A stretch of DNA of 64,000 bases, from assembly GCF_023276405.1 (NCBI RefSeq), contig NZ_JALRMO010000001.1:7155501-7219500 (forward strand). Reading direction: 5' to 3'. The position numbers were made by a program, and so were the translations under genes. Of the stretch, positions 1 through 8,758 are shown piece after piece (position 1 is the stretch's first letter; every line of letters begins with the position of its first letter). Origin of the DNA: Paenibacillus hamazuiensis. GTDB lineage: Bacteria; Bacillota; Bacilli; Paenibacillales; NBRC-103111. Below the pieces are notes generated by a model, which made no database searches, was not told where the DNA came from, and was given only the letters and a program-made list of their open reading frames with translations.

Positions 1-457
1 GGCCTGCAAGCACGCTGATTAAAGCCGGTGTAGCCAGCGGTGCGATCAATGTGGAAACGGAAGCGATGGAAACGCCAAGCGCGACGTCACCTTTTGCAAG
101 CAGCGCCATTACATTGGAGGAAGTCCCGCTCGGGCAGCAGCCGACCAGAATGACGCCAACCGCGATATCGGGCGGAAGGTTCAACACAAGTGCCAGAACA
201 TAGGCGAGCAGCGGCATAATAATATAGTGGCCGACAACGCCGATCAACACCTCCAGCGGACGACGGAAAACTTCTCGGAAGTCGGCGGAGGACAGCGTAA
301 GCCCCATCCCGAACATGACGATGCCAAGAAAAACGGAAATGTAGCCCTTTAACGGCGTAAAGACCCCGGGCATAAAAAATCCCAGACAAGCAAATACAAT
401 GACCCAGAGAGAAAAGGTTCCCCCTACAAAGCGGCTTATTTTTGCAATAGCGCTCAT
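1..457 (-). CDS. Bile acid:sodium symporter (BASS) family transporter, 3' end cut by window
   Basis: Reading leftward from ATG at 457, the first 152 residues are very hydrophobic and resemble the BASS/YocS family of sodium-coupled organic-anion transporters in the cytoplasmic membrane. Seen: an N-terminal membrane segment, a glycine-rich second segment (FGMGLTLS), and the signature GCCPSGTSSNVMALLAKGD, which matches the conserved BASS sodium/substrate-site region. The frame is still open at base 1, so the C-terminal half (families run about 300-330 residues) lies outside. The short antisense frame here is a shadow. Substrate cannot be told; homologues carry bile acids, pantoate or pyruvate-like acids. 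Upstream DNA carries three repeats of a possible operator. Confidence 0.85.
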   Translation of the reverse strand, partial: MSAIAKISRFVGGTFSLWVIVFACLGFFMPGVFTPLKGYISVFLGIVMFGMGLTLSSADFREVFRRPLEVLIGVVGHYIIMPLLAYVLALVLNLPPDIAVGVILVGCCPSGTSSNVMALLAKGDVALGVSIASVSTLIAPLATPALISVLAG

Positions 458-495
458 TGTGTCAAACCTCACTTATGATGTAGTTTAATAGAGCT

Positions 496-562
496 AATCT
501 ATTGTACGCCAAATTTATTAAAAAATCTATTGCTATGTTTATTCTTAACAAGCTAATCTATT
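496..562 (-). promoter_or_regulatory. Promoter region with three AATAGATT direct repeats
   Basis: On the minus strand the octamer AATAGATT occurs three times, at 503-496, 531-524 and 562-555, spaced 28 and 31 bases, about three helical turns each. The outer two extend to AATAGATTAGCT. A -10-like TACAAT sits at 506-501, with TAGATT 17 bases upstream as a -35. This looks like an operator or activator array for the BASS transporter gene; the regulator is not identifiable. Confidence 0.4.
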
Positions 563-578
563 TTCCGTAAACCATTCA

Positions 579-1634
579 TTATTTATTTTTCTTAACGATA
601 ATCAGGCCTAACAGTATGGAAATTAGCATCCCAAGAACTGTGGTGATGTTTTCAATCAACCACTGGGTGAAATTCAAAAATAGACTGTTGCCCGTTAATG
701 TACCATCCCCGATGGTACCATATATCTCCATTTGGGAATCGCGATTTAATGAATAAGCAATGTCTAGTTTTTCCCCATTTATAGATGAGGTTATTAATCG
801 TTTTCCACTTAAGCTAAATTGCTTCTCATTGGTAGTTTGATTGAATTTGAGGTCTCCCTTTTCAAAAAATAAGTTGGATGTCTCGCCGCGCCCAGTAAAT
901 AAAAGCTCTCCCTTTTCCGCAGGTATTAATAAATTAAAATGATCAAAATTCTCAAACTGAAAATATGAAATATGACTTTTTTCATCGGGATTAACAAAAT
1001 TCATCTCATAGTAGGGGAAATTGGACGGATATTTCTTTCCCTTGATGAAAACTTCTAAGTTTCCCTGAAGTATAAGTTTGAAATTTTTTTCATATATAGT
1101 TGCGGAAAAAGATAAATCAGTTTTTTTATTGTCGATGCTTAATAAATATGTAGTTGGAAGACTGCCAAATCTTTGAAGAAAATATTCCTTTTTCAGATTA
1201 AGTTGACTTAAATTCATGTCGAGCATGTCGAATTGAACGGGTACATTTGAAGAAATAGCAGTGAAGTGCTTTGGGTGATTCATCGAATATCCATATTGTA
1301 TTTGCAAATCACCCGGTTGCAGATTAAAGTCTTCTCCGTCAAGATTCATAATAAGTGATTGCTGATTTATAATAATCCCTTTCAATGTGCTATCGGACGA
1401 CATCATTGTCGATGCCTTGCTATCAATCCTGCCTTCAAAATGGGTTATATTAATTTCTCTTGGTGATCCATTTGCATAGATCCACGCTTTATGAGGGAGA
1501 ACTATGAAAATGCAGTATATTAATACAATTGTTATGGCAATAGGTGATAGCAGCAAAAATGTGTTCTTTAACCATTTACGGCGTTTATAGTATTTATTGG
1601 GGCGTTGTTTGGCTGTAAAACCAATTTTATTCAT
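579..1634 (-). CDS. Unknown bitopic membrane protein, AT-rich
   Basis: Not recognised. The 351-residue product starts at ATG 1634 behind AGGAGCC. It has a basic N-terminus (KYYKRRKWLK) followed by one membrane segment at about residues 24-46, a long hydrophilic beta-rich body, then a second membrane segment at about 325-347 ending in a short lysine-rich tail (VKKNK). This suggests a large extracytoplasmic domain held between two membrane anchors. The gene is clearly richer in A and T than its neighbours, which may mean recent acquisition. It is divergent from the S-layer protein gene and shares its upstream region. Confidence 0.65.
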   Translation of the reverse strand: MNKIGFTAKQRPNKYYKRRKWLKNTFLLLSPIAITIVLIYCIFIVLPHKAWIYANGSPREINITHFEGRIDSKASTMMSSDSTLKGIIINQQSLIMNLDGEDFNLQPGDLQIQYGYSMNHPKHFTAISSNVPVQFDMLDMNLSQLNLKKEYFLQRFGSLPTTYLLSIDNKKTDLSFSATIYEKNFKLILQGNLEVFIKGKKYPSNFPYYEMNFVNPDEKSHISYFQFENFDHFNLLIPAEKGELLFTGRGETSNLFFEKGDLKFNQTTNEKQFSLSGKRLITSSINGEKLDIAYSLNRDSQMEIYGTIGDGTLTGNSLFLNFTQWLIENITTVLGMLISILLGLIIVKKNK

Positions 1635-1909
1635 GCTTGGCTCCTATTTAAGGTGGCTGTCTCTTATTACACTTATCGGAAAGTCTTTATGGCATTGTTA
1701 TACTTCTGTCGACCTTCCACTGAACCTTGCGTTTACCGACTGGAGCGTTGTTAAAAAAAATGTAGAAAAATGTAGAAAACCAATGTTCAGTTTCAATAAT
1801 TTGTAGTATATTAAAAAATGTCGTCCGATATAGGTCTAATGTACCCTATATATAGGACCATTATCGGATAATGCTCATTGACAAAATGACAGAAGAAGGA
1901 GAGAAGGCA
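1635..1909. promoter_or_regulatory. Divergent AT-rich intergenic region with inverted repeats
   Basis: This 275-base spacer lies between divergent genes. It holds a perfect 12-base palindrome CCTATATATAGG around 1844-1856, flanked by TCCGAT at 1824-1829 and its complement ATCGGA at 1863-1868. These sit just before the S-layer gene and could be an operator or a 5' leader hairpin. A small rightward frame starting near 1597 overlaps the start of the unknown gene, has no ribosome site and is judged spurious. Confidence 0.3.
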
Positions 1910-4870
1910 ATGCTATTACATGTAGTACGCCGTAAAATCAGCGTAGTTCTTGTTTTTGCCCTGCTCGTAAGTACTCTTATGCCGCTCACGGTATTTGGGG
2001 AAACCAAGCAGTTCAAAGACATCGCTGATTCTTATGCGCAGAAGGAGATTCAATCGTTAGTCGAAGCGGGTGTAATCTCCGGATATGAAGATAACACTTT
2101 TCAACCGAAGAAACCTATGACACGTGCCGAGCTTGCGAAAATCATCGTCCTGTCCCTCGGACTGAAGGAAAATGGCGATAAAGCGGCGGCGTTCAAGGAC
2201 GTTGATCCGAAGAGCTGGTACCGCGGGTATGTAGGAGCATTGGTGGAGTCCGGGATCACTGAAGGGACGTCGGCCACATCCTTCAGCCCCGAGTCGAAGG
2301 TAACGCGCGAAGAATTGGTCGTATTTTTCATTCGTGCATTCGGCTTGGAGGATACGGCGAAGAAACTTCCGATTGACGCGAAGCTGTCGGATATATCGGA
2401 CGTGTCCGAGTGGGCGAAGCCAAGTGTCTCGTTGGCCTTCAAGAATGGCTTCATCAATGGGGTCCAGGGCAATGACGGCAAGCTGCGGTTCAATCCGAAA
2501 GATAACGCGGAGCGACAGGCTTTAGCCCGTCTGGCTTACGAGTTTAAAACTAACAAGTCCGTATACATAGACAAATCCATGGAGCTGGCGAAAGAGGTTA
2601 ACAAGAGCGAAACGCCTGTAGCTACGCCTGCGGAAACCCCTTCAGTTACCCAGGAGACAACGGCGGATACGACGAGCAGCACAGTTGCCACCCGCAGCCG
2701 TCATAAAAAGGACCGGTCGACTCAAACTCCGACACCGGAAACACCGACGGAGGGAGCAACGCCAACGCCGACGCCGGAACCAACACCGACACCGGGGCCG
2801 ACGCCGGAACCAACACCGACACCGGGACCAACGCCGGAACCGACGCCGACACCGGGACCAACGCCAATTCCGACACCGATCAACGGTCTTCAAGTTGTGG
2901 TGAATGGCGAGAGCGTGGATTCCATCTATGCGGCTGAGGAGTCTGATGTCATTTTCCGCGTGACGCTCGACGGTGCCGAAACGGTAAATGCAAGCGTCTA
3001 TAAAGTTGACGACAACGGCAATGCAATTTCGATGATTACCAGTCTGTATGACGATGGTTCGATCGCTCATGGAGACAGCCTCAAAGAGGACGGAATCTAC
3101 AGCGGAAAAGCGACGCTGAACGAAAGTGCGGAGGGTTACATCCGTCTGCGGGCATTTACGGGCGACGTTCCGAGCAGTGCGGTCTTTAAGCTGTCTGTAA
3201 TCAGTCATTTTACGGATGAGCAGCTTGCAAAGGCTGAAAGCATTGCAAACGATACGCAGGCCAAGCTGGACCAAATGATCGGCCAATACGGAGATTCGCA
3301 AAAAGCGAAAGAAGAAACGGTCACTTGGCTGCAAACGCAAGCTGAAGTGCAAAGCGCCGGTATTTCCGGAACCGGCGGAAGCATCTGGTACGTATTGAAC
3401 AGCGGAATTTTGGGAGGGATTTCTTCAGCTCCCGAGAACACGAAAGCATTGGGAAGCACTGAGCCAGATGCCGCTGCAGTTCAATTGATGGCAGCGAATG
3501 CATTTTCGCTTACTGCTAAAAATCAAACAGCCGCATCGGTAGGAAGCAAGCGGGTTGCCGTCATTTCCCCGTTTGCCGGCAAGCTTGCGTCTTCGACCGT
3601 TTATGACGCGGTGTACGATAAGTTCGTTCAGTCGAGTTACCCATTCGTGGCGGAAAGAATAAAAGATTCCGCGGCGGGCGTTAATTTCTTTAAAGGATTG
3701 AAGAATTATGGAGTCGTGGTTTTAGATACCCATGGAGATACTTTCTATGATGAAAAAGTACTCGAAGCGCTCCACAACAAGTTTGGCATTGATTTTCCTT
3801 ATGCCGGGCCGCAAGCGATATTTTTGACCGGAGAAAAGGCAACAACCGAGAATAAAAAAACGTATGAGCTCGATTTGAAAAAAGGAAGACTGGCTATTAT
3901 TTCCGGTTATTATGCTATTACTCCGTCCTTTATTACACGTTATAACGATTTGATGCCGGATACGATCGTATTTAACGGAAGCTGCCGGAGCTTGTACAAC
4001 AATTCCATGGCGGATGCGTTCATCAATAACGGCGCCGGTACTTATTACGGATATACCGATTATGTAAAGCTTACTTATGACCAAGCTATTGTTCAATCTG
4101 TATTCACAGCTCTGCTCGATGAGAACAAAACGACCGAAGAAGCGTTCAAGGCGGCAGTTGCTGCCAATGGCGCCAACGACGGTTTGGCCGCTTTCGCAAT
4201 GAAAGGAAGCAACATCGGGGCTAAGACGGAAGGCTTGATCAACGGAACGTTTGAAAACGGAACTTGGAACGGGTGGAACGGAAACGGGGATGTTCGGGTT
4301 ATTTCCCAGCTCGGGCCGCTCAAGCCGACAGAGGGCAACTATATGGCCATAATCAGTACGGGCCTTGGTTTTGAAAACAACGATTACCACGGTTACGACT
4401 ACAACTCGGATAGTTATATTGAGCAAAATTTCATTATTCCGGCAGGAGTAGCGACTCTTTCGTTCGATTACAACTTCATTTCCGAGGAACCGAAGGAATT
4501 TGTAGGTTCTATTTTCAATGATACTTTTAAAACAACAGTTACTTCCAGCGTATACATCAATACCGCTTCCGTCGTGACCTCCGATGTTTATGGAAGAACT
4601 GTAACGTCCAGTGTCTACGGAAACGGCTTTGTCACCATTGGCGGCGAATCGATCAACGATTCCACAATATACTGGACCAACGATAACAAAGTGGCGATTG
4701 ATTTCTACGGCGGGGACAGCACGACCTACATGACGAATTGGAAACATGTAAAATTTGACGTAAGCCAATTCGCCGGCAAAGAGCCGATCGTCCTTCGCTT
4801 CCACGTTTGGGATCAGGGAGACAGTATCTATGATACGGCTGTGCTGATCGATCATGTTGTTTTAGAATAA
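1910..4870 (+). CDS. S-layer-homology protein with caspase-like (His/Cys) domain
   Basis: A 986-residue secreted surface protein. The start chosen is ATG 1910 rather than the in-frame ATG at 1871, because AGAAGGAG precedes it and it opens directly on a signal peptide (VRRKISVVLVFALLVS, cut near VFGE). Three SLH modules follow (about residues 30-215), which in this family bind pyruvylated cell-wall polymer. A Pro-Thr-rich linker of PTPEPTPTPG-type repeats spans about 280-325, then an Ig-like domain. A central domain has VVLDTHGD (His608) and NGSCRS (Cys692), the spacing of a caspase/clostripain/CHAT-type dyad. The C-terminal about 200 residues resemble a jelly-roll binding module. Peptidase activity is inferred, not proven. 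Confidence 0.8.
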   Translation: MLLHVVRRKISVVLVFALLVSTLMPLTVFGETKQFKDIADSYAQKEIQSLVEAGVISGYEDNTFQPKKPMTRAELAKIIVLSLGLKENGDKAAAFKDVDPKSWYRGYVGALVESGITEGTSATSFSPESKVTREELVVFFIRAFGLEDTAKKLPIDAKLSDISDVSEWAKPSVSLAFKNGFINGVQGNDGKLRFNPKDNAERQALARLAYEFKTNKSVYIDKSMELAKEVNKSETPVATPAETPSVTQETTADTTSSTVATRSRHKKDRSTQTPTPETPTEGATPTPTPEPTPTPGPTPEPTPTPGPTPEPTPTPGPTPIPTPINGLQVVVNGESVDSIYAAEESDVIFRVTLDGAETVNASVYKVDDNGNAISMITSLYDDGSIAHGDSLKEDGIYSGKATLNESAEGYIRLRAFTGDVPSSAVFKLSVISHFTDEQLAKAESIANDTQAKLDQMIGQYGDSQKAKEETVTWLQTQAEVQSAGISGTGGSIWYVLNSGILGGISSAPENTKALGSTEPDAAAVQLMAANAFSLTAKNQTAASVGSKRVAVISPFAGKLASSTVYDAVYDKFVQSSYPFVAERIKDSAAGVNFFKGLKNYGVVVLDTHGDTFYDEKVLEALHNKFGIDFPYAGPQAIFLTGEKATTENKKTYELDLKKGRLAIISGYYAITPSFITRYNDLMPDTIVFNGSCRSLYNNSMADAFINNGAGTYYGYTDYVKLTYDQAIVQSVFTALLDENKTTEEAFKAAVAANGANDGLAAFAMKGSNIGAKTEGLINGTFENGTWNGWNGNGDVRVISQLGPLKPTEGNYMAIISTGLGFENNDYHGYDYNSDSYIEQNFIIPAGVATLSFDYNFISEEPKEFVGSIFNDTFKTTVTSSVYINTASVVTSDVYGRTVTSSVYGNGFVTIGGESINDSTIYWTNDNKVAIDFYGGDSTTYMTNWKHVKFDVSQFAGKEPIVLRFHVWDQGDSIYDTAVLIDHVVLE

Positions 4871-4889
4871 AAGATAGGTATATAAGGAG

Positions 4890-4916
4890 CACCGGCTGAA
4901 GAGGCCGGTGTTTTTT
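4890..4916 (+). terminator. Intrinsic terminator after SLH/caspase-like gene
   Basis: CACCGGC and GCCGGTG form a 7-bp stem with a 7-base loop, followed by six T residues. It begins 20 bases after the stop codon. Confidence 0.85.
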
Positions 4917-5078
4917 CCTTTTTTTTATTTTGTCGGCTTAGCCACGGCACTCACACGCCAACCTAATAAAATACAAATAAAACAAGCCCCCAAAGGCAAT
5001 ATTAATCCTAACATGGAAGCCTGTGCAACCCGGTGCGGAATCGACTGGAATCCCATCCAAAACAATGAACTGAAAATG

Positions 5079-5100
5079 TTGTCAACATCGATCATGACGA
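5079..5100 (+). promoter_or_regulatory. Candidate MtlR operator
   Basis: TTGTCA at 5079-5084 and TGACGA at 5095-5100 form an imperfect inverted repeat about 65 bases before the predicted transcription start. This is close in sequence and position to activator sites described for B. subtilis MtlR (TTGnCACA-n4-TGTGnCAA). The mtlR gene is in the operon downstream. The rest of the 310-base gap before mtlA holds nothing else convincing; a short rightward frame from 4908 lacks a ribosome site. Confidence 0.5.
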
Positions 5101-5118
5101 AAGGTGATTTTCATTTTG

Positions 5119-5148
5119 TTGAAGGTGAAAGCGCTTTTGCTTTACGAT
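5119..5148 (+). promoter_or_regulatory. mtlA promoter with overlapping cre-like site
   Basis: TTGAAG (5119-5124) and TACGAT (5143-5148) are 18 bases apart. The spacer contains TGAAAGCGCTTTTG (5126-5139), matching 12 of 14 positions of the common CcpA cre form TGAAAGCGCTTTCA. Binding there would block RNA polymerase when glucose is present. Confidence 0.55.
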
Positions 5149-5180
5149 AAAGTCATATCAAATGACAGGAGGTTACTCAA

Positions 5181-6626
5181 GTGAGCGCAATCGCGGAACA
5201 AAAGCAACCGGCGTCAGCCGATGTCAGAGTGCAAGTTCAACGTTTCGGACGTTTTCTAAGCGGCATGGTCATGCCCAATATCGGCGCTTTTATTGCTTGG
5301 GGTCTAATTACGGCTTTATTTATTCCGACCGGCTGGATTCCCAACGAGTATTTAGCCAAGCTGGTCGGACCGATGATTACGTATCTGCTCCCGCTGCTCA
5401 TCGGATATACCGGAGGATCGATGGTTCACGGCACCCGCGGCGGCGTCATCGGTGCGGTGACAACGATGGGTGTGGTCATCGGGACGGACATTCCGATGTT
5501 TCTCGGGGCTATGCTGGTGGGACCGTTCGCTGCATGGGTCTTGAAGAAGTTTGACAAATCGATTGAGGGGAAAATCAGATCCGGCTTCGAAATGCTGGTC
5601 AACAACTTCTCCTCCGGTATTATCGGCGGAATACTGGCCGTACTCGCGTATACGGTGGTGGGTCCGGCCGTGCAGGTTGTCAGCAAGACGCTGGCCGCGG
5701 GTGTGCAGGTGCTCGTTCATGCAGGCTTGCTCCCGCTCGCCAACGTGCTGATCGAACCGGGTAAAATCCTGTTTCTCAACAACGCTATCAATCACGGCGT
5801 ACTCAGCCCGATTGCCGTAGATCAGGCGGCTAAAACCGGCAAGTCGATCCTGTTTATGCTGGAATCGAACCCGGGGCCGGGACTCGGCATCCTGCTGGCC
5901 TACTGGCTGGTCGGAAGAGGTTCGGCGAAGCTGTCCGCACCGGGCGCGGCCATCATCCATTTCTTTGGAGGGATTCATGAGATCTACTTCCCTTACATTT
6001 TGATGAATCCGCGTTTGATTTTGGCGGTAATCGCCGGCGGTGTGACAGGAACATTCACGTTCTCCGTGTTTAACGCAGGTTTGGTGGCTCCGCCTTCGCC
6101 GGGAAGTATTTTCGCCTATATCGCGATGGCGCCGAAAGGCGGGCTGTTGTCGATATTCACCGGGGTTATTACAGCCACCATCGTTTCTTTTGCGGTTGCC
6201 GCACTGCTGCTTAAAACAAGCAAGCAATCCGAGGAAGAAGACGATCTGGAGCAGGCGAAAGCCAAGGTGCAGCAAATGAAGCAAGCTCCGAACGCATCCG
6301 TGGCGGCTGCGGCAGCTGTGGCTGAAGCCGCAACTGCGGTAAAACCGGCGGCCGAAGTGCGCAAAATCGTGTTTTCCTGCGATGCGGGAATGGGATCCAG
6401 CGCCATGGGGGCATCTCTGCTCAGAAAGAAAATGACTGATGCAGGGGTCAACGTCACGGTAACCAATACGGCGATCAGTGAAATTCCGGGCGACGCCGAC
6501 ATCGTCGTGACGCATAAATCGCTCACCGACCGTGCCCGAGCCAAGGCGCCGCAAGCCGAGCATATTTCGATCGATAACTTTTTGAAGAGCCCGGAATACG
6601 ACAAGCTTGTGGAAAGACTAAAATAA
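5181..6626 (+). CDS. mtlA: PTS mannitol-specific enzyme IICB
   Basis: Membrane permease that imports mannitol and releases mannitol-1-phosphate. It starts at GTG 5181 behind AGGAGG. The IIC part (about residues 1-345) is strongly hydrophobic and carries the family motif GGIHEIYFPYILMNPRL (the GIHE glutamate region) and NNAINHGVLSPI. An Ala/Lys-rich linker leads to a IIB domain from about 392 with KIVFSCDAGMGSSAMG, where Cys400 is the phosphorylated cysteine. At 481 residues it lacks a fused IIA domain, which is supplied separately by mtlF. It is the first gene of an operon that also encodes the regulator, the dehydrogenase and its own EI and HPr. Confidence 0.95.
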   Translation: MSAIAEQKQPASADVRVQVQRFGRFLSGMVMPNIGAFIAWGLITALFIPTGWIPNEYLAKLVGPMITYLLPLLIGYTGGSMVHGTRGGVIGAVTTMGVVIGTDIPMFLGAMLVGPFAAWVLKKFDKSIEGKIRSGFEMLVNNFSSGIIGGILAVLAYTVVGPAVQVVSKTLAAGVQVLVHAGLLPLANVLIEPGKILFLNNAINHGVLSPIAVDQAAKTGKSILFMLESNPGPGLGILLAYWLVGRGSAKLSAPGAAIIHFFGGIHEIYFPYILMNPRLILAVIAGGVTGTFTFSVFNAGLVAPPSPGSIFAYIAMAPKGGLLSIFTGVITATIVSFAVAALLLKTSKQSEEEDDLEQAKAKVQQMKQAPNASVAAAAAVAEAATAVKPAAEVRKIVFSCDAGMGSSAMGASLLRKKMTDAGVNVTVTNTAISEIPGDADIVVTHKSLTDRARAKAPQAEHISIDNFLKSPEYDKLVERLK

Positions 6627-6639
6627 TGCTAACTTTCAG

Positions 6640-6661
6640 ACGTCGGCGTCACTGCCGGCGT
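6640..6661 (+). other. Intercistronic hairpin between mtlA and mtlR
   Basis: ACGTCGGC and GCCGGCGT pair over 8 bases (one G-T) around a small loop. There is no T tract, so it is more likely an mRNA-processing or stability element than a full terminator. It could lower mtlR expression relative to mtlA. Confidence 0.4.
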
Positions 6662-6693
6662 TATCTCCATTCTATTGACAAGGAGCAAGGGGC

Positions 6694-8733
6694 ATGAGCC
6701 AGCATCAGCGGCGCCGGCAAATCGTCGAGCTTCTGCTCAGCCGTCAGGATGAAATTACAGCCGGAGAAATCGCCTCCGAAATCGGCGTCAGCACGAGAAC
6801 CGTTCACAGGGAACTAGCCGAGCTGGAGGCCATCTTGGAATCGCTCGGCTTGACGCTGAAGAAAAAAACAGGTAAAGGCATTCAACTGCAGGGAGACCCT
6901 GAACGGCTGGATGCGTTAAGAAGGACCATTCACGGCGAAACCGTTCTTGAATATACGGCCCACGAACGAAAGCTTTACATTTTGTGCATGCTTCTAACTG
7001 AAGATGAGCCCGTCAAGCTGTTTACGCTATCGCATGAGCTTGGCGTTTCGATCCCGACGGTCACGCACGACTTGAACGAGCTGGACGAGATGATCCTGAA
7101 GGCGAACCTTCTCCTTGTGCGGCGAAGAGGATACGGCGTGGAGCTGACCGGAGCGGAGGCGGGTAAGCGAAGACTGATCCGCTTGCTGGCGATGCAATAC
7201 CTGGACGAATCCGATTTGTTCGGCAAAAATCCTCCGTCCCCGCAATCCGCGGAAGGGAAGCTGCTGGCGCTTATCGGCAAGGAGCATTTTGCCAAGGTAG
7301 AGGCTGCGCTTTGGCATGCCGAGGAGATCGGAGTCAGCAAGCTGGAGGAAGCGGAGTATATGCGGCTTCTGATCGGTATCTCGATTGCCATCGCCCGAAT
7401 GGGGCAGGGCAAGCATGTGGAGCTGAACGCAGAGCATGGCTCGATGCAGGATAAAGAGCTGGTGTCCCGAATCGTTCGCGAGCTGACGGAAACGATCCCT
7501 GCCGAGTTTACAACGGCGGAAATTGCCCATATCGCTTCGCTGCTTGAGCCTAAAAACGCTGCCGCGGATCCCAACGAGCTGCTTCCGGCGGAAGAGCTGT
7601 ATTACATGGAAATCGTGCGGAAGCTGATTCGCAATATGGAGCGGCGCAGCGGCAGCCGCTTCAGCGAGGACCGGACGCTCAGAGACGGCTTGCTCCGCCA
7701 TCTGGAATCCGCGATCAAGCGGCTTCGTTCGGGCGCACGTATACGCAACCCGCTGCTGGGGCAAATCAAGAAAGATTATGAAGAGTTGTTCGATACGATT
7801 CGTCTGGCGGTCGATGAGACGATGCCGGATCTGGATGTGCCGGACGAGGAAATTGGCTTTCTCGTTATGCATTTCGGGGCATCGCTGGAAAGGCAGAAAC
7901 AGTTTGGACGCAGCGTCAGAGCGTTTATCGTATGCACAAGCGGGATAGGAACGTCGAATATGCTCGCCGTCCGGCTGACCAACGAGCTGCCGCAGGTGGA
8001 GATTGTCGGCCACGCCTCATGGTTTGAAGCGGCGCGCATACCGGAAAGCGAATACGATCTGATTATTTCCACCATAGACCTGCCTCTGCCGGAGCATCGG
8101 TACATGAAGTTAAGCCCGCTGCTGACGAAGGAAGAAGCGGAGCGGCTGCGGTTGTTTATCCAGAATGTGACGCTGCAGCATCAAAGGGAGGCCGGGGTTC
8201 AGGAAGAAAAGCAGCCGGCTGCGCACAAGATGGATCGGATCCGGCGGTATATGGACGAAATCGGCAAGATTATCGATCAATTCGCCGTTTACGAGCTGGA
8301 GCAGCCGTTTACCGGGTTGCAGGCTACGCTGGAGGCCATGTGCGGGTATGTCCAGCGAGCCGGAACGATCGAAGAGGTGGGGCCGATTGTCCAGCTTTTG
8401 CTGGAGCGGGAGAGGCAAAGCAGCCAAATCATCCCCGATTTGGGCATCGCGCTTTTTCATATTCGAAGCGAAAAGGTGAAGGCCCCCTCCTTTACATTGT
8501 TCAGGTTGAAAGAAGATTTGCAAATTCATGATAAGGGGCCTACCGGGGTCAGGCAATTGCTGCTCATGCTCGGACCGAAGGAGCTTTCCAAGGAGAGTCT
8601 CGAGGTGCTTAGCGAAATCAGCTCGTTCCTGATCAACCCCGAGATGATCGAGCTGCTCAAAACGGGCAGTCAGGCCGAGATCAAGCAGTTTTTGTCGGAA
8701 GAGCTGGCTGTTTTTGTGGGGAACAAAAAATAA
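6694..8733 (+). CDS. mtlR: Mannitol operon activator, PRD-type MtlR
   Basis: A 679-residue DNA-binding activator whose activity is set by PTS phosphorylation. Domains in order: N-terminal HTH (EIASEIGVSTRTVHRELAEL, about residues 21-43), a second HTH-like segment (about 105-130), PRD1 (about 175-285), PRD2 (about 295-400, with GFLVMHFGAS), a IIB-Gat-like domain with CTSGIGTSNM (Cys414), and a C-terminal IIA-Mtl-like domain with IALFHIRS (His589). In characterised MtlR proteins EI/HPr phosphorylate PRD2 to activate, while modification at IIB/IIA sites by the mannitol enzymes inhibits. All key residues are present, so full regulation is expected. AAGGAG precedes ATG 6694. Confidence 0.93.
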   Translation: MSQHQRRRQIVELLLSRQDEITAGEIASEIGVSTRTVHRELAELEAILESLGLTLKKKTGKGIQLQGDPERLDALRRTIHGETVLEYTAHERKLYILCMLLTEDEPVKLFTLSHELGVSIPTVTHDLNELDEMILKANLLLVRRRGYGVELTGAEAGKRRLIRLLAMQYLDESDLFGKNPPSPQSAEGKLLALIGKEHFAKVEAALWHAEEIGVSKLEEAEYMRLLIGISIAIARMGQGKHVELNAEHGSMQDKELVSRIVRELTETIPAEFTTAEIAHIASLLEPKNAAADPNELLPAEELYYMEIVRKLIRNMERRSGSRFSEDRTLRDGLLRHLESAIKRLRSGARIRNPLLGQIKKDYEELFDTIRLAVDETMPDLDVPDEEIGFLVMHFGASLERQKQFGRSVRAFIVCTSGIGTSNMLAVRLTNELPQVEIVGHASWFEAARIPESEYDLIISTIDLPLPEHRYMKLSPLLTKEEAERLRLFIQNVTLQHQREAGVQEEKQPAAHKMDRIRRYMDEIGKIIDQFAVYELEQPFTGLQATLEAMCGYVQRAGTIEEVGPIVQLLLERERQSSQIIPDLGIALFHIRSEKVKAPSFTLFRLKEDLQIHDKGPTGVRQLLLMLGPKELSKESLEVLSEISSFLINPEMIELLKTGSQAEIKQFLSEELAVFVGNKK

Positions 8734-8758
8734 TTCGGAACAAGGGAGAGAACCGACT

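Noticed and set aside
1597-1806. Short rightward frame in the divergent region
   Set aside because: Overlaps the start of the leftward gene, lacks a ribosome site and has no recognisable feature.
2740-2880. Pro-Thr coding repeats considered as a CRISPR-like array
   Set aside because: Short in-frame repeats encoding a wall-spanning linker inside the SLH gene, with no spacers.
3722-4855. Leftward frame of about 377 codons inside the SLH/caspase-like gene
   Set aside because: Antisense shadow with no ribosome site or recognised motif.
4908-5150. Short rightward frame between the SLH gene and mtlA
   Set aside because: Starts inside the terminator T run, has no ribosome site and covers the mtlA operator and promoter.
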